A stretch of DNA of 64,000 bases. Origin: Flavobacterium sp. 102. GTDB taxonomy: Bacteria; Bacteroidota; Bacteroidia; Flavobacteriales; Flavobacteriaceae. This document shows positions 53,858 through 64,000 of the stretch, piece after piece (within the stretch, counting starts at the first letter, position 1; each line of letters opens with the position of its first letter). The translations under genes were made by a program, and so were the position numbers. The notes below the pieces were generated by a model that ran no database searches, was not told where the DNA came from, and saw only the letters and a program-made list of their open reading frames with translations. The stretch spans positions 1,550,001 through 1,614,000 of the forward strand of contig NZ_RBKX01000001.1 of the NCBI RefSeq assembly GCF_003634615.1, written 5' to 3'.

Positions 53858-55525
53858 TTAAAAACTAGCTTTAAAGCTAATGTGTACGATTGAATTGGAC
53901 AGTTTTATTGCTTGGTTATTAGTGCTTCCATTGGCATAAACGATGTTGAATAATCCGTTTTTTGACAAAAGACCAAAACCAAAACCAAGGCCGAGAAGAT
54001 TTTCGTTAGTGTCAGCGGTGTTGTCTTGCAAATAACCATAATCAATAATGGAATGAATGTATAAAGTTGGCGCAAGAACATAGCGATATTCAGTCAGTAA
54101 AGAGGTGAAGGTATTGGCTTGCAGGCTGTTTTCGTTAAAACCACGAATGGAGTTGATGCCGCCAAAACGGGACAGTTCGTTAACAATGTAATTTTTGCTT
54201 TGCAGGTAAAAATTTTGGGATTTTATATTGATGATATTTTTTTGGTTCAGGTACAGATTGTGCTTGAGGTTAAGGCTTCCGAAAAGTTGGTTGTCTGAAA
54301 TTAGTTTTGAATTTCTTTTCCCTGTGCCTAGCTTTAGGTTAAAATTAGTTTTTTCCGGAAATAGGAAATCGTCATTTTTGAAATCAACAAACTCTAGTGC
54401 GGTGGTGATGTAAGAATTGTCGAAATCACTCAAATTGGTGGTGTTGGCATTTTGAATATCGCTTGATTCGGTAGATTGATAACCCAAATACAATCGGGTG
54501 TTGTAATTAAAAAAATAACCAAGCTCTATGTTGGTTCGGGTGTTTTGAAAAGTGCTGTCTTGTTTAAAAATGTTGAGTTCGGTTTTGAGTCCGATGGGGC
54601 TTTTGAAAATATAAGGCAATTCTAAGCCGAAATTGAAAGTTTTTTGGTCTTGGCCATCGCTTTTCCAATACAGAGAAAATTTTTCACCGGAGTTTAAAAT
54701 ATTCTGCAACACTAAATCTACATAACCGCTCAAAATCAATTTACTCTCTTCATCATTGGTAAAGCCGATGTAGCCGTCAAAGGAGTTGGGTTTTGCTTTT
54801 TCCAAATACACATATACTTTAGTAGAATCTTTGGTGAATAAAATTTCAGGATACTTACTTTGTTTGACAAACCGGAACTTTTCAAAGTCGTTGTAAAGTT
54901 TGTCCAAGTTCTTTTGATTAAACACTTTGTTTCGATAAAGTCTAAGGATGTTTTTTTTGTGGCTCTCCGGAAATTTTTCATAGCCGTTAATAACAATGCT
55001 GTTGAGTTGTCTTTTGGTTTCTTTGATGACGGATAATTCGGCTGTGATAAAGTTGGCTTTGTTTTGTAGATTTATGAGTTGCACTTTAGCCATTGAAAAT
55101 CCATTGCTTTCTAATTTTTTTAAAGTGTTGTTCAGAAAGCTTTCGGTTTCCTCGTATGGAATGGTGAGTGTGTCGTTTTTTAGTTTGTAATAATCGGGAA
55201 TATTTTCTTGATTATTTACACCTATATAAAGGTGTGCATAATTTATTTTTTTGCCAAGGTCATATTTATAGCTAAAAGTAGAGTCGTTTAGTTTAATAGT
55301 TTCTGAGAATTGGCTTTCGGTATATCCTTTTTTAGTCAGTTTTTCGTAGAAGGAATTGTTTTCGGTTACAATCGATTTTACGTTTTCGTGTTTTTTGGTG
55401 TAGCCGATGCTGTCAATTGTTTTGTTTTCGGTATCGTTTTGCCCGATAATTTTCAGATAGAAATTTTGTGCCGAAATATTCCCGCTGACGATGATTAGAA
55501 AAAAAAAGAGAAAAATCTTTTTCAA
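53858..55525 (-). CDS. BamA/TamA (Omp85)-like outer-membrane protein
   Basis: 555 residues. A signal peptide (KKIFLFFFLIIVSGNISAQ) is followed by POTRA-like segments (SIVINGYEKFPESHKKNIL, RLYRNKVFNQKNLDKLYND) and a 16-strand-like barrel (FDGYIGFTNDE, SLYWKSDGQDQKTFNFGLELP), with ELSRFGGINSIRGFNE resembling the VRGY motif of Omp85 barrels. It ends in HISFKASF with a terminal Phe. The likely task is insertion or transport of outer-membrane proteins. The start is TTG at 55525: an in-frame TAG lies two codons upstream and no ATG occurs in the signal-peptide region. It is divergent from the ribosomal operon. Confidence 0.8.
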   Translation of the reverse strand: MKKIFLFFFLIIVSGNISAQNFYLKIIGQNDTENKTIDSIGYTKKHENVKSIVTENNSFYEKLTKKGYTESQFSETIKLNDSTFSYKYDLGKKINYAHLYIGVNNQENIPDYYKLKNDTLTIPYEETESFLNNTLKKLESNGFSMAKVQLINLQNKANFITAELSVIKETKRQLNSIVINGYEKFPESHKKNILRLYRNKVFNQKNLDKLYNDFEKFRFVKQSKYPEILFTKDSTKVYVYLEKAKPNSFDGYIGFTNDEESKLILSGYVDLVLQNILNSGEKFSLYWKSDGQDQKTFNFGLELPYIFKSPIGLKTELNIFKQDSTFQNTRTNIELGYFFNYNTRLYLGYQSTESSDIQNANTTNLSDFDNSYITTALEFVDFKNDDFLFPEKTNFNLKLGTGKRNSKLISDNQLFGSLNLKHNLYLNQKNIINIKSQNFYLQSKNYIVNELSRFGGINSIRGFNENSLQANTFTSLLTEYRYVLAPTLYIHSIIDYGYLQDNTADTNENLLGLGFGFGLLSKNGLFNIVYANGSTNNQAIKLSNSIVHISFKASF

Positions 55526-55715
55526 AGACTATAAAGTTTGGATAAAAATAACGCAAAATTTCTGTTTTTATTGTTGATAATCCAATCTAAAAATAATTTG
55601 TTTGAAATAGCTATTCACAAGGCTTGGGTTTTTAAAAGCACTTGCTTTATAATGGGTATTCTTTATCTCATTAAAAGACAAATATTTAATTGATGAAAAA
55701 ATTAATTAATTACGA

Positions 55716-55746
55716 TTTGTTTCATTGAAAATAATTACTACATTTG
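55716..55746 (+). promoter_or_regulatory. promoter of the rpsL ribosomal operon, TTTG-N19-TACATTTG
   Basis: TTTG at 55716-55719, 19-bp spacer, TACATTTG at 55739-55746: an exact match to the Bacteroidota sigma-A promoter. The leader to the rpsL ATG is about 50 nt and contains no Shine-Dalgarno. Confidence 0.85.
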
Positions 55747-55799
55747 CAACCCCTAAAAAAGCGGGATTTTAATAAATAAAGAAATTTTAGTATTTAATT

Positions 55800-56183
55800 A
55801 TGCCAACAATTCAACAATTAGTAAGAACAGGAAGAACTCAAATCACTAAGAAGAGTAAATCGGTTGCTTTAGATTCTTGTCCTCAAAGAAGAGGTGTTTG
55901 TACGCGTGTTTACACTACTACTCCAAAAAAACCAAACTCAGCAATGCGTAAAGTAGCGCGTGTACGTTTGACTAATGGAAATGAAGTGAATGCTTACATC
56001 CCAGGAGAAGGACATAATCTACAAGAGCACTCGATAGTATTAGTGCGAGGCGGAAGGGTAAAAGATTTACCAGGAGTTAGATACCACATTGTGCGTGGTG
56101 CGCTTGATACATCAGGTGTAGCAGGAAGAACACAAAGAAGATCTAAGTACGGTGCTAAACGCCCAAAAGAAGCAAAAAAGTAA
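55800..56183 (+). CDS. rpsL: 30S ribosomal protein S12
   Basis: 127 residues, decoding-centre protein. [17 protein letters not shown] and [15 protein letters not shown] are present. Lys43 and Lys88, where streptomycin-resistance changes arise, are the wild-type residues. First gene of the str/S10 operon behind a strong promoter; rpsG follows after 24 bp. Confidence 0.99.
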
Positions 56184-56207
56184 TTTAAAAACTTTTAAAG
56201 TAAAGAC

Positions 56208-56684
56208 ATGAGAAAAAGAGCGGCAAAGAAAAGACCACTTTTACCGGATCCTAAATTTAACGATCAGTTAGTGACACGTTTCGTGAACAACTTGATGTGG
56301 GATGGTAAGAAATCAACAGCTTTCAAAGTATTCTATGATGCAATGGATATCGTAGAAGCAAAAAAGAACAATGATGAGAAAGCATCATTAGAAGTTTGGA
56401 AAGATGCTTTAACCAACGTTATGCCTCACGTAGAAGTACGTAGTCGTAGAGTAGGTGGAGCTACATTCCAAATTCCAATGCAAATCAGACCGGACAGAAA
56501 AATCTCTATGGCTATGAAGTGGATGATACTTTATGCTAGAAGAAGAAACGAAAAGTCAATGGCTGGTAAATTAGCTTCTGAAATCTTAGCTGCGGCTAAA
56601 GAAGAAGGTGCTGCTGTTAAGAAGAGAATGGATACTCACAAAATGGCAGAAGCAAATAAAGCATTCTCTCACTTTAGATTTTAA
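56208..56684 (+). CDS. rpsG: 30S ribosomal protein S7
   Basis: 158 residues, 30S head protein that binds 16S rRNA. The N-terminus [17 protein letters not shown] and the later [17 protein letters not shown] and FSHFRF are the family pattern. fusA follows after 10 bp. Confidence 0.99.
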   Translation: MRKRAAKKRPLLPDPKFNDQLVTRFVNNLMWDGKKSTAFKVFYDAMDIVEAKKNNDEKASLEVWKDALTNVMPHVEVRSRRVGGATFQIPMQIRPDRKISMAMKWMILYARRRNEKSMAGKLASEILAAAKEEGAAVKKRMDTHKMAEANKAFSHFRF

Positions 56685-56694
56685 TATTTAAGAA

Positions 56695-58851
56695 ATGGCT
56701 AGAGATTTAAAATTTACAAGAAACATCGGAATTGCTGCTCACATTGATGCTGGTAAAACAACAACAACGGAGCGTATATTATTCTATACCGGAAAATCAC
56801 ACAAAATTGGTGAAGTGCACGATGGTGCTGCAACAATGGACTGGATGGCACAAGAGCAAGAAAGAGGTATTACCATTACTTCTGCTGCTACCACTTGTGA
56901 GTGGAGTTTTCCAACAGAACAAGGTAAACCATTACCAACTTCTCAAGATTACCACTTTAACATTATTGATACTCCTGGACACGTTGACTTTACCGTAGAG
57001 GTAAACCGTTCATTACGTGTATTGGATGGATTGGTTTTCTTGTTTAGTGCTGTTGACGGTGTTGAGCCTCAATCAGAAACTAACTGGAGATTGGCCGATC
57101 AATATAGAGTTCCACGTATGGGATTCGTAAACAAAATGGACCGTCAAGGTTCAAACTTCTTGAGCGTTTGTCAACAAGTTAGAGACATGTTAAAATCTAA
57201 CGCAGTTGCGATTACTTTGCCAATCGGTGAAGAAAACGACTTTAAAGGAGTGGTTGATTTAGTAAAAAATCAAGCTATCGTATGGCATGATGAAACTCAA
57301 GGGGCAACTTTTGATATTGTTGATATTCCTGCTGATATGGTTACTGAAGTTAAAGAATACAGAGATATCCTTATCGAGGCAGTGGCTGATTATGATGAGA
57401 ACTTGCTTGATAAATACATGGAAGATCCGGATTCTATTACTGAAGACGAAATCAACATCGCTTTAAGAGCGGCTACTATCGATATGGCTATCATTCCTAT
57501 GATTGCCGGATCATCATTCAAAAACAAAGGTGTTCAATTCATGTTGGATGCTGTATGTAAATATTTACCATCTCCTTTAGATAAAGAAGGTATTGAAGGA
57601 ATTCATCCTGATGATGCTGAATTATTGGAAGAAGATCAAACTAAAATCTTACGTCGTCCTGATGTAAAAGAGCCGTTCGCAGCTTTGGCATTTAAAATTG
57701 CTACTGACCCTTATGTTGGTCGTTTGGCTTTCTTCCGTGCTTATTCAGGTCGTTTAGATGCTGGTTCTTACATCTTGAACACTCGTTCAGGAAATAAAGA
57801 AAGAATTTCTCGTATCTACCAAATGCACGCTAACAAGCAAAACCCAATCGATTATATCGAAGCAGGTGATATTGGAGCAGCAGTTGGATTTAAAGATATC
57901 AAGACTGGAGATACAATGTGTGACGAAAAGCACCCAATCATTCTTGAGTCAATGAAATTCCCTGCGCCGGTAATTGGTATCGCTATCGAACCAAAAACGA
58001 AAGCAGACGTTGATAAAATGGGTATGGCTTTGGCTAAATTGGCTGAAGAAGATCCAACGTTTACAGTAAGAACTGATGAGGCTTCAGGTCAAACGATTAT
58101 TTCGGGAATGGGTGAGTTACACTTAGACATCCTTGTAGATCGTATGAAACGTGAATTCAAAGTTGAAGTGAACCAAGGGGAACCTCAAGTTGAATACAAA
58201 GAAGCTTTCACAAAATCTGCACAACACAGAGAAACATACAAAAAACAATCAGGTGGTCGTGGTAAATTCGGTGATATCGTATTTTTACTTGAGCCGGCAG
58301 ATGAAGTTGATGGTAAAGTTCCTGTAGGATTGCAGTTTGTTAATGCTGTAAAAGGTGGTAACGTTCCTAAAGAATACATTCCTTCTGTAGAGAAAGGTTT
58401 CAGAGAGGCTATGAAAACTGGTCCATTAGCTGGATACCAAGTAGATAGTTTGAAAGTAACTTTATTAGATGGATCTTTCCACCCGGTAGATTCTGATGCG
58501 CTTTCTTTCGAATTGGCTGCTAAAATGGGGTACAAAGAAGTAGCGAAAGCTGCCGGAGCTGTAATCCTTGAGCCAATCATGAAAATGGAAGTTATTACTC
58601 CGGAAGAAAACATGGGAGATATCGTAGGTGATATCAACCGTCGTAGAGGTCAAGTTAATGATATGGGTGACAGAAATGGCGCTAAAACAATCAAAGCTAA
58701 CGTGCCTTTATCTGAAATGTTTGGTTATGTAACAACCTTAAGAACATTGTCTTCAGGTAGAGCAACTTCTACAATGGAATTCTCTCACTACGAGCAAACT
58801 CCTTCAAATATTTCTGAAGAAGTAATCAAAAAAGCAAAAGGTAACGCTTAA
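56695..58851 (+). CDS. fusA: elongation factor G
   Basis: 718-residue translocation GTPase. G1 is [15 protein letters not shown]2 [13 protein letters not shown]3 DTPGHVDFT and G4 NKMDRQGS. Domains II to V follow; [14 protein letters not shown] marks domain III and [16 protein letters not shown] lies in domains IV-V. A small insert around [10 protein letters not shown] is usual in Bacteroidota. In many bacteria tuf follows; here rpsJ does. Confidence 0.99.
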   Translation: MARDLKFTRNIGIAAHIDAGKTTTTERILFYTGKSHKIGEVHDGAATMDWMAQEQERGITITSAATTCEWSFPTEQGKPLPTSQDYHFNIIDTPGHVDFTVEVNRSLRVLDGLVFLFSAVDGVEPQSETNWRLADQYRVPRMGFVNKMDRQGSNFLSVCQQVRDMLKSNAVAITLPIGEENDFKGVVDLVKNQAIVWHDETQGATFDIVDIPADMVTEVKEYRDILIEAVADYDENLLDKYMEDPDSITEDEINIALRAATIDMAIIPMIAGSSFKNKGVQFMLDAVCKYLPSPLDKEGIEGIHPDDAELLEEDQTKILRRPDVKEPFAALAFKIATDPYVGRLAFFRAYSGRLDAGSYILNTRSGNKERISRIYQMHANKQNPIDYIEAGDIGAAVGFKDIKTGDTMCDEKHPIILESMKFPAPVIGIAIEPKTKADVDKMGMALAKLAEEDPTFTVRTDEASGQTIISGMGELHLDILVDRMKREFKVEVNQGEPQVEYKEAFTKSAQHRETYKKQSGGRGKFGDIVFLLEPADEVDGKVPVGLQFVNAVKGGNVPKEYIPSVEKGFREAMKTGPLAGYQVDSLKVTLLDGSFHPVDSDALSFELAAKMGYKEVAKAAGAVILEPIMKMEVITPEENMGDIVGDINRRRGQVNDMGDRNGAKTIKANVPLSEMFGYVTTLRTLSSGRATSTMEFSHYEQTPSNISEEVIKKAKGNA

Positions 58852-58862
58852 TTCTTATCAAG

Positions 58863-59168
58863 ATGAGTCAAAAAATTAGAATAAAATTAAAGTCTTACGA
58901 TCATATGTTGGTTGATAAATCAGCTGAGAAAATCGTAAAAACTGTGAAAAGCACAGGTGCTGTCGTAACAGGTCCTATTCCGTTACCTACACACAAAAAG
59001 ATATTTACTGTATTGCGTTCTCCGCACGTTAACAAAAAAGCGAGAGAGCAGTTTGAAGTAAGTTCGTATAAAAGATTATTAGATATTTACTCTTCATCTT
59101 CAAAAACGATTGATGCTCTAATGAAATTAGAGTTGCCAAGTGGTGTTGAAGTGGAAATCAAAGTATAA
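58863..59168 (+). CDS. rpsJ: 30S ribosomal protein S10
   Basis: 101 residues. [34 protein letters not shown] and [14 protein letters not shown] (all diagnostic) are seen. It is linked directly to fusA with 11 bp between them, so the str and S10 operons are joined. A gap of 113 bp follows. Confidence 0.99.
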   Translation: MSQKIRIKLKSYDHMLVDKSAEKIVKTVKSTGAVVTGPIPLPTHKKIFTVLRSPHVNKKAREQFEVSSYKRLLDIYSSSSKTIDALMKLELPSGVEVEIKV

Positions 59169-59193
59169 GTAATACTCTTTGCCAATTTAAGTT

Positions 59194-59231
59194 TTAAGTA
59201 TTAGGATTTTGAAAATTATTCTAATACTTAA
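59194..59231 (+). promoter_or_regulatory. 11-bp inverted repeat between rpsJ and rplC
   Basis: TTAAGTATTAG (59194-59204) and CTAATACTTAA (59221-59231) are perfect arms around a 16-nt loop. It sits in the only sizeable gap of the ribosomal operon, 50 bp before rplC. There is no T-run after it, so it may be an attenuator, mRNA processing site or protein-binding leader. Confidence 0.55.
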
Positions 59232-59281
59232 TTCTTTATGAATGAATAACAAAAATTTTATTAATTAATAATTAGTTTATT

Positions 59282-59899
59282 ATGTCTGGGTTAATTGGAA
59301 GAAAAATCGGCATGACTAGCATTTTCGATGAAAACGGGAAAAACATTCCTTGTACAGTAATCGAGGCTGGACCTTGTGTCGTTACCCAAGTCAGAACCAA
59401 TGAGGTTGACGGGTATACAGCTCTTCAACTTGGTTTCGATGACAAAACAGAAAAACACGCTACTAAAGCTGACTTAGGTCACTTTAAAAAAGCCGGTACT
59501 TCTGCTAAGAAAAAAGTCGTTGAATTCCAAGGGTTTGAAGAAAATTACAAATTAGGTGATAACATCACCGTGGAAGTATTCAGCGAAGGAGAATTTGTTG
59601 ATGTACAAGGTGTATCAAAAGGAAAAGGTTTCCAAGGGGTTGTAAAACGTCACGGTTTTGGTGGTGTTGGACAAGCTACTCACGGACAACACAACCGTTT
59701 GAGAGCGCCAGGTTCTGTAGGAGCATCTTCTTATCCATCACGTGTATTCAAAGGAATGCGTATGGCGGGAAGAATGGGAGGTGATAATGTAAAAGTACAA
59801 AATCTTAGAGTTTTAAAAGTAGTAGCTGAAAAGAACCTGCTTGTTGTTAAAGGAGCTATTCCTGGATGCAAAAACTCTTACGTAATCATTCAGAAGTAA
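59282..59899 (+). CDS. rplC: 50S ribosomal protein L3
   Basis: 205 residues. Starts [18 protein letters not shown] and contains [16 protein letters not shown] and [16 protein letters not shown]. Its stop overlaps the rplD start (TAATG). Confidence 0.99.
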   Translation: MSGLIGRKIGMTSIFDENGKNIPCTVIEAGPCVVTQVRTNEVDGYTALQLGFDDKTEKHATKADLGHFKKAGTSAKKKVVEFQGFEENYKLGDNITVEVFSEGEFVDVQGVSKGKGFQGVVKRHGFGGVGQATHGQHNRLRAPGSVGASSYPSRVFKGMRMAGRMGGDNVKVQNLRVLKVVAEKNLLVVKGAIPGCKNSYVIIQK

Positions 59900-60528
59900 T
59901 GGAAGTAAAAGTTATAGATATCAACGGAAAAGATACTGGAAGAAAAGTTCAACTTTCTGATTCAGTATTCGGCATTGAGCCAAATAATCACGCAGTATAT
60001 CTTGATGTTAAGCAATACTTAGCAAATCAAAGACAAGGTACGCACAAAGCAAAAGAAAGAGCTGAAGTAGCGGGAAGTACTCGTAAGATTAAAAAACAAA
60101 AAGGAACAGGTACTGCTCGTGCAGGATCTAAAAAGAGTCCATTGTTCAAAGGTGGAGGAACAGTATTCGGTCCAAGACCAAGAAGCTACTCTTTCAAATT
60201 GAACAAAACTGTAAAAAGATTGGCTAGAAAATCTGCCTTCTCTTTGAAAGTTAAAGAATCAAATTTATTAGTTGTGGAAGACTTTAATTTTGAAACACCA
60301 AACACTAAAAATTTCATCAACGTTTTGAAAGCTTTAGGGTTAGAAAACAAAAAATCTTTGTTTGTGTTGGGTGATTCAAATAAAAATGTATATTTGTCGT
60401 CACGCAATTTAAAGGCATCTAGCGTAGTAACTAACTCAGAATTAAGTACTTACGAGATTTTAAATGCAAATAATTTAGTTCTTTTAGAAGGATCTTTAGA
60501 AGGAATTGAAGAAAATTTAAGCAAATAA
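59899..60528 (+). CDS. rplD: 50S ribosomal protein L4
   Basis: 209 residues from the ATG at 59899 ([14 protein letters not shown]). The frame is open 33 bp further upstream inside rplC, but the overlap of one base with the rplC stop fixes the start. [19 protein letters not shown] and [15 protein letters not shown] mark the family. In proteobacteria L4 also represses its own operon. Confidence 0.98.
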   Translation: MEVKVIDINGKDTGRKVQLSDSVFGIEPNNHAVYLDVKQYLANQRQGTHKAKERAEVAGSTRKIKKQKGTGTARAGSKKSPLFKGGGTVFGPRPRSYSFKLNKTVKRLARKSAFSLKVKESNLLVVEDFNFETPNTKNFINVLKALGLENKKSLFVLGDSNKNVYLSSRNLKASSVVTNSELSTYEILNANNLVLLEGSLEGIEENLSK

Positions 60529-60534
60529 TAGACC

Positions 60535-60825
60535 ATGAGTATTATAATTAAGCCTATCATAACTGAAAAAATCACCAAAGAAGGTGAGGTTTTCAACCGT
60601 TTTGGTTTTGTTGTTGATAAAAAAGCAAACAAAGTTCAAATTAAGAAAGCTGTAGAAGCTGCTTACGGAATTTCTGTTGTTTCTGTTAACACGATGAACT
60701 ATAGAGCAGATAGAACTACTAAATATACAAAAAGTGGTTTGATTAGCGGAAAAACGAACAGCTACAAGAAAGCTGTCGTACAAGTAAAAGAAGGAGAAAC
60801 AATAGATTTTTATAATAATATCTAA
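60535..60825 (+). CDS. rplW: 50S ribosomal protein L23
   Basis: 96 residues; IIKPIITEKITKEGE and FVVDKKANKVQIKKAVEAAYG. It surrounds the exit tunnel and docks trigger factor and SRP. Six bp from rplD and from rplB. Confidence 0.98.
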   Translation: MSIIIKPIITEKITKEGEVFNRFGFVVDKKANKVQIKKAVEAAYGISVVSVNTMNYRADRTTKYTKSGLISGKTNSYKKAVVQVKEGETIDFYNNI

Positions 60826-60831
60826 TAGAAA

Positions 60832-61656
60832 ATGTCAGTTAGAAAATTAAAACCTATTACCCCTGGTCAGCGTTTTAGAGTTGTGAATGGTTTTGACGCC
60901 ATCACGACTGATAAGCCGGAGCGTTCATTGATCGCACCGATAAAAAACTCAGGTGGTAGAAATAGTCAAGGAAAAATGACCATGCGTTATACAGGCGGTG
61001 GTCACAAACAAAGGTATCGTATCATTGATTTCAAAAGAACTAAAGTGGGAATTCCTGCTACAGTGAAATCAATCGAGTATGATCCAAACAGAACTGCTTT
61101 TATCGCATTATTGTGGTATGTTGATGGAGAGAAAACGTATATCGTTGCTCAAAATGGTCTACAAGTAGGACAAACTGTTGTATCTGGTGAAGGTGCAGCT
61201 CCTGAAATCGGAAATACTTTGCCTTTGAGCAAAATTCCTTTGGGAACTGTAATTTCTTGTATTGAATTACGTCCGGGTCAAGGAGCTACTATTGCTAGAA
61301 GCGCAGGAACTTTTGCTCAATTAATGGCAAGAGATGGTAAATATGCAACAATTAAAATGCCGTCAGGAGAAACAAGATTAATCTTGTTGACTTGTTCAGC
61401 TACCATTGGAGCAGTATCTAATTCTGACCACCAATTAATCGTATCTGGTAAAGCAGGTAGATCAAGATGGTTAGGTAGAAGACCAAGAACAAGACCGGTA
61501 GCTATGAACCCTGTCGATCACCCAATGGGTGGTGGTGAAGGACGTTCTTCTGGAGGTCACCCACGTTCTAGAAAAGGTCTTCCTGCTAAAGGTTATAGAA
61601 CTCGTTCTAAAGTTAACCCGAGTAACAAGTATATTGTAGAACGCAGAAAGAAATAA
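60832..61656 (+). CDS. rplB: 50S ribosomal protein L2
   Basis: 274 residues; [29 protein letters not shown] and the C-terminal [19 protein letters not shown] with the conserved His near the peptidyl-transferase centre. Confidence 0.99.
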   Translation: MSVRKLKPITPGQRFRVVNGFDAITTDKPERSLIAPIKNSGGRNSQGKMTMRYTGGGHKQRYRIIDFKRTKVGIPATVKSIEYDPNRTAFIALLWYVDGEKTYIVAQNGLQVGQTVVSGEGAAPEIGNTLPLSKIPLGTVISCIELRPGQGATIARSAGTFAQLMARDGKYATIKMPSGETRLILLTCSATIGAVSNSDHQLIVSGKAGRSRWLGRRPRTRPVAMNPVDHPMGGGEGRSSGGHPRSRKGLPAKGYRTRSKVNPSNKYIVERRKK

Positions 61657-61662
61657 TAAGAC

Positions 61663-61941
61663 ATGGCACGTTCATTAAAAAAAGGACCTTTTGTACACTA
61701 TAAATTAGATAAGAAAGTTCAGGAAAATATTGCTGGTGGAAATAAAGGTGTAGTTAAGACTTGGTCTAGAGCATCTATGATTACTCCGGATTTCGTGGGA
61801 CAAACTATCGCAGTTCACAATGGTCGCCAATTCGTTCCGGTTTATGTAACTGAGAATATGGTAGGACACAAATTAGGAGAGTTTTCACCAACCAGATCTT
61901 TTAGAGGTCACGCTGGAGCAAAAAATAAAGGTAAAAAATAA
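61663..61941 (+). CDS. rpsS: 30S ribosomal protein S19
   Basis: 92 residues; [39 protein letters not shown] and [12 protein letters not shown]. Six bp after rplB. Confidence 0.99.
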   Translation: MARSLKKGPFVHYKLDKKVQENIAGGNKGVVKTWSRASMITPDFVGQTIAVHNGRQFVPVYVTENMVGHKLGEFSPTRSFRGHAGAKNKGKK

Positions 61942-61947
61942 GAAGCA

Positions 61948-62358
61948 ATGGGAGTTCGTAAAAGAGAAACAGCAGATGCGAGAAAAGAGGCTAATAAGTC
62001 TATTGCTTTCGCGAAATTGAATAACTGCCCTACTTCACCTAGAAAAATGCGCTTAGTAGCAGACTTGGTAAGAGGTCAGAAAGTGGAAAGAGCTTTAAAT
62101 ATTTTAAGATTTAGCTCAAAAGAAGCTTCAAGAAAATTAGAGAAATTAGTATTATCAGCGATCAACAATTGGGAGCAGAAAAATGCTGACGGAAACGTTT
62201 CAGAAGCAGGCTTATTTATAAAAGAAATCCGTGTTGACGGTGGAATGATGTTGAAAAGACTTCGTCCGGCCCCACAAGGAAGAGCACACAGAATTAGAAA
62301 ACGTTCAAACCACGTGACAATCGTGTTAGGAGCTAATGATAACACACAAGCAAATTAA
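61948..62358 (+). CDS. rplV: 50S ribosomal protein L22
   Basis: 136 residues; [38 protein letters not shown] (in part) and the exit-tunnel loop region [19 protein letters not shown]. Six bp after rpsS. Confidence 0.98.
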   Translation: MGVRKRETADARKEANKSIAFAKLNNCPTSPRKMRLVADLVRGQKVERALNILRFSSKEASRKLEKLVLSAINNWEQKNADGNVSEAGLFIKEIRVDGGMMLKRLRPAPQGRAHRIRKRSNHVTIVLGANDNTQAN

Positions 62359-62363
62359 TTAAG

Positions 62364-63125
62364 ATGGGACAAAAGACAAATCCAATAGGAAACAGACTTG
62401 GTATCATCAGAGGATGGGATTCAAACTGGTATGGTGGAAATGATTACGGTGATAAAATCGCTGAAGATTATAAAATCAGAAAGTACATTCATGCTCGTTT
62501 ATCAAAAGCTAGTGTATCAAAAGTAATCATCGAGAGAACTTTGAAACTTGTAACCGTTACTATCACTACTGCTAGACCTGGTATTATTATCGGGAAAGGT
62601 GGTCAAGAGGTAGACAAGTTGAAAGAAGAACTTAAGAAAGTTACTGACAAAGAGGTTCAAATCAACATCTTTGAAATTAAAAGACCTGAGTTAGATGCGT
62701 ATTTAGTTGGAACTAGTATTGCACGTCAAATCGAAAGCCGTATTTCATACAGAAGAGCTATTAAAATGGCTATCGCAGCAGCAATGCGTATGAATGCAGA
62801 AGGTATTAAAGTTTTGATTTCTGGTCGTTTGAACGGTGCTGAAATGGCACGTTCTGAGCAATTCAAAGAAGGTAGAATTCCTCTATCAACTTTCAGAGCC
62901 GATATTGATTATGCTTTGGCTGAAGCACATACTACTTATGGTAGAATGGGTATCAAAGTATGGATCATGAAAGGTGAGGTTTACGGAAAACGTGATTTAT
63001 CTCCACTTGTTGGAATGGATAAAAAACAAGCTTCTGGCGGAAAAGGCGGGGATTCTTCAAAAGGAGGAGACAGAAAACCTTTTAACAAAGACAGAAAACC
63101 TGGTGGAGACCGTAAAAGAAAGTAA
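62364..63125 (+). CDS. rpsC: 30S ribosomal protein S3
   Basis: 253 residues. The KH domain has [15 protein letters not shown], and the C-terminal domain has [13 protein letters not shown] and [15 protein letters not shown]. After residue 220 a Gly/Lys/Asp-rich tail ([19 protein letters not shown]) extends the protein beyond the E. coli length (233), as is common in Bacteroidota. Confidence 0.98.
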   Translation: MGQKTNPIGNRLGIIRGWDSNWYGGNDYGDKIAEDYKIRKYIHARLSKASVSKVIIERTLKLVTVTITTARPGIIIGKGGQEVDKLKEELKKVTDKEVQINIFEIKRPELDAYLVGTSIARQIESRISYRRAIKMAIAAAMRMNAEGIKVLISGRLNGAEMARSEQFKEGRIPLSTFRADIDYALAEAHTTYGRMGIKVWIMKGEVYGKRDLSPLVGMDKKQASGGKGGDSSKGGDRKPFNKDRKPGGDRKRK

Positions 63126-63143
63126 ATTTTAAACTAAAGAAAA

Positions 63144-63569
63144 ATGTTACAGCCTAAAAGAACAAAATACCGTAAGGTACAGAAGGGTAGAATGAAAGGC
63201 GTTTCTCAAAGAGGACACGAGCTTTCTAATGGAATGTTTGGAATTAAATCAGTACATGAAAATGGAATGTTCTTAACTTCACGTCAAATCGAAGCGGCAC
63301 GTATTGCTGCCACTCGTTTTATGAAAAGAGAAGGACAGTTATGGATTAAAATATTTCCAGATAAACCGATCACCAAAAAACCTCTAGAGGTACGTATGGG
63401 TAAAGGTAAAGGAGCGGTCGAATATTGGGCTGCTGTTGTGAAACCAGGAAAAATTATGTTTGAAGTTGGTGGAGTTCCACTAGCGGTTGCAAAAGAGGCT
63501 TTGCGTCTTGCTGCTCAAAAACTTCCTGTAAAAACTAAGTTTGTCGTTGCTAGAGATTTCGAAGCATAA
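63144..63569 (+). CDS. rplP: 50S ribosomal protein L16
   Basis: 141 residues; [39 protein letters not shown] (in part) and [19 protein letters not shown]. Located 18 bp after rpsC. Confidence 0.98.
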   Translation: MLQPKRTKYRKVQKGRMKGVSQRGHELSNGMFGIKSVHENGMFLTSRQIEAARIAATRFMKREGQLWIKIFPDKPITKKPLEVRMGKGKGAVEYWAAVVKPGKIMFEVGGVPLAVAKEALRLAAQKLPVKTKFVVARDFEA

Positions 63570-63582
63570 TCTAAAATTAATT

Positions 63583-63774
63583 ATGAAACAATCAGAAATT
63601 ATAAATCTATCCGCAGCTGAGTTGCAAGAAAAACTTAGTCAATTAAGAAAAGCGTATTCAGACCTAAAATCAGCTCACGCTATTTCTCCAATTGCCAATC
63701 CACTTCAAATTAGAAGTGCTAGAAGAGCGGTTGCTAGAGTAGCAACAGAGCTAACTAAAAGAGAGTTACAATAA
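63583..63774 (+). CDS. rpmC: 50S ribosomal protein L29
   Basis: 63 residues from the ATG at 63583 (MKQSEIINLSAAELQEKL). The frame opens inside rplP, but those codons belong to the other frame. RSARRAVARVATELTKREL is the usual end. Confidence 0.95.
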   Translation: MKQSEIINLSAAELQEKLSQLRKAYSDLKSAHAISPIANPLQIRSARRAVARVATELTKRELQ

Positions 63775-63789
63775 TTGTATTCTGCTAAA

Positions 63790-64000
63790 ATGGAAGATAA
63801 AAGAAATTTAAGAAAAGAAAGAATTGGTGTTGTTACGTCAAACAAAATGGACAAGTCTATTGTTGTGGCACAAGTAACCAGAGTAAAACACCCGTTATAC
63901 GGTAAGTTCGTGTTAAAAACTAAAAAGTTTCATGCACACGACGAAACAAATGACTGTAACATTGGTGATACAGTAAAGATCATGGAAACAAGACCTTTAT
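63790..64000 (+). CDS. rpsQ: 30S ribosomal protein S17 (3' end outside window)
   Basis: The ATG at 63790 opens a frame to the last base: [57 protein letters not shown]. This is S17, next in the usual order. About 70 codons are visible. Confidence 0.95.
   Translation, partial: MEDKRNLRKERIGVVTSNKMDKSIVVAQVTRVKHPLYGKFVLKTKKFHAHDETNDCNIGDTVKIMETRPL

Noticed and set aside
1..64000. Mobile element, prophage or horizontally acquired island
   Set aside because: No integrase, transposase, phage gene, tRNA-flanked site or compositional break was found. Small structured repeats are the only mobile-like content.

Overview
The window is AT-rich chromosomal DNA from a member of the Flavobacteriaceae (Bacteroidota), most likely Flavobacterium or a close relative. 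The evidence is: three very large surface proteins ending in type IX secretion (T9SS) sorting domains; promoters of the Bacteroidota form TTTG-N19-TAnnTTTG (an exact match lies before rpsL); A-rich leaders without clear Shine-Dalgarno sequences; an S46 dipeptidyl-peptidase; an alpha-2-macroglobulin carrying a SusC-like plug; and a str operon fused to the S10 operon without tuf. It reads as core chromosome. I found no tRNA, rRNA, CRISPR array, transposase or phage gene.

Layout. 1-2721: 3' part of a T9SS type B adhesin. 2723-7378 (minus): MlaE/MlaF-like ABC pair, glycosyltransferase, methyltransferase, KASIII-like synthase, truncated hemoglobin. 7513-10356: glycine decarboxylase gcvP (minus). 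10536-13155: degenerate UbiA-like membrane protein, SRPBCC protein, two small membrane proteins (one broken by two frameshifts) and a GbsR/MarR regulator. 13459-17484: T9SS type A protein with GEVED and fibronectin domains. 17698-22220 (minus): M3 peptidase, purE, purK, hypothetical. 22318-25965 (plus): hpt, adk, CorC-like protein, obgE. 26018-28979: outer-membrane protein and a DPP7-like peptidase. 29033-35524: 2163-residue alpha-2-macroglobulin with an inserted TonB plug. 35707-45087: 3126-residue repeat adhesin. 45570-53778: TPR protein, mpl, DUF1287 lipoprotein, radC, yjjG, hypothetical, rarA, rhomboid, rlmB. 53858-55525: BamA/TamA-like barrel. 55800-64000: rpsL-rpsG-fusA-rpsJ-rplC-rplD-rplW-rplB-rpsS-rplV-rpsC-rplP-rpmC-rpsQ (rpsQ cut by the window end).

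Functional links. purE, purK, hpt and adk form a purine synthesis/salvage block. The adhesins, BamA-like barrel, alpha-2-macroglobulin, DPP7-like peptidase and Mla-like transporter all serve the envelope. Mpl recycles murein peptides. RadC and RarA act in DNA maintenance.

The most unusual content is of two kinds. First, the macroglobulin holds a carboxypeptidase-regulatory plus TonB-plug module at the place where a bait region normally lies. Second, the intergenic DNA is full of short organised repeats: a structured element with ends TAGCCCCGAT and AGCGGGA (three copies), a GGGGCGTTA...CCCTAACGC element, a TTTGTCATTTCGAC inverted repeat, CTTTGCG octamer arrays in two leaders, and phrase duplications with a period of 14 to 16 bp directly before several start codons (purE, purK, corC-like, S46).
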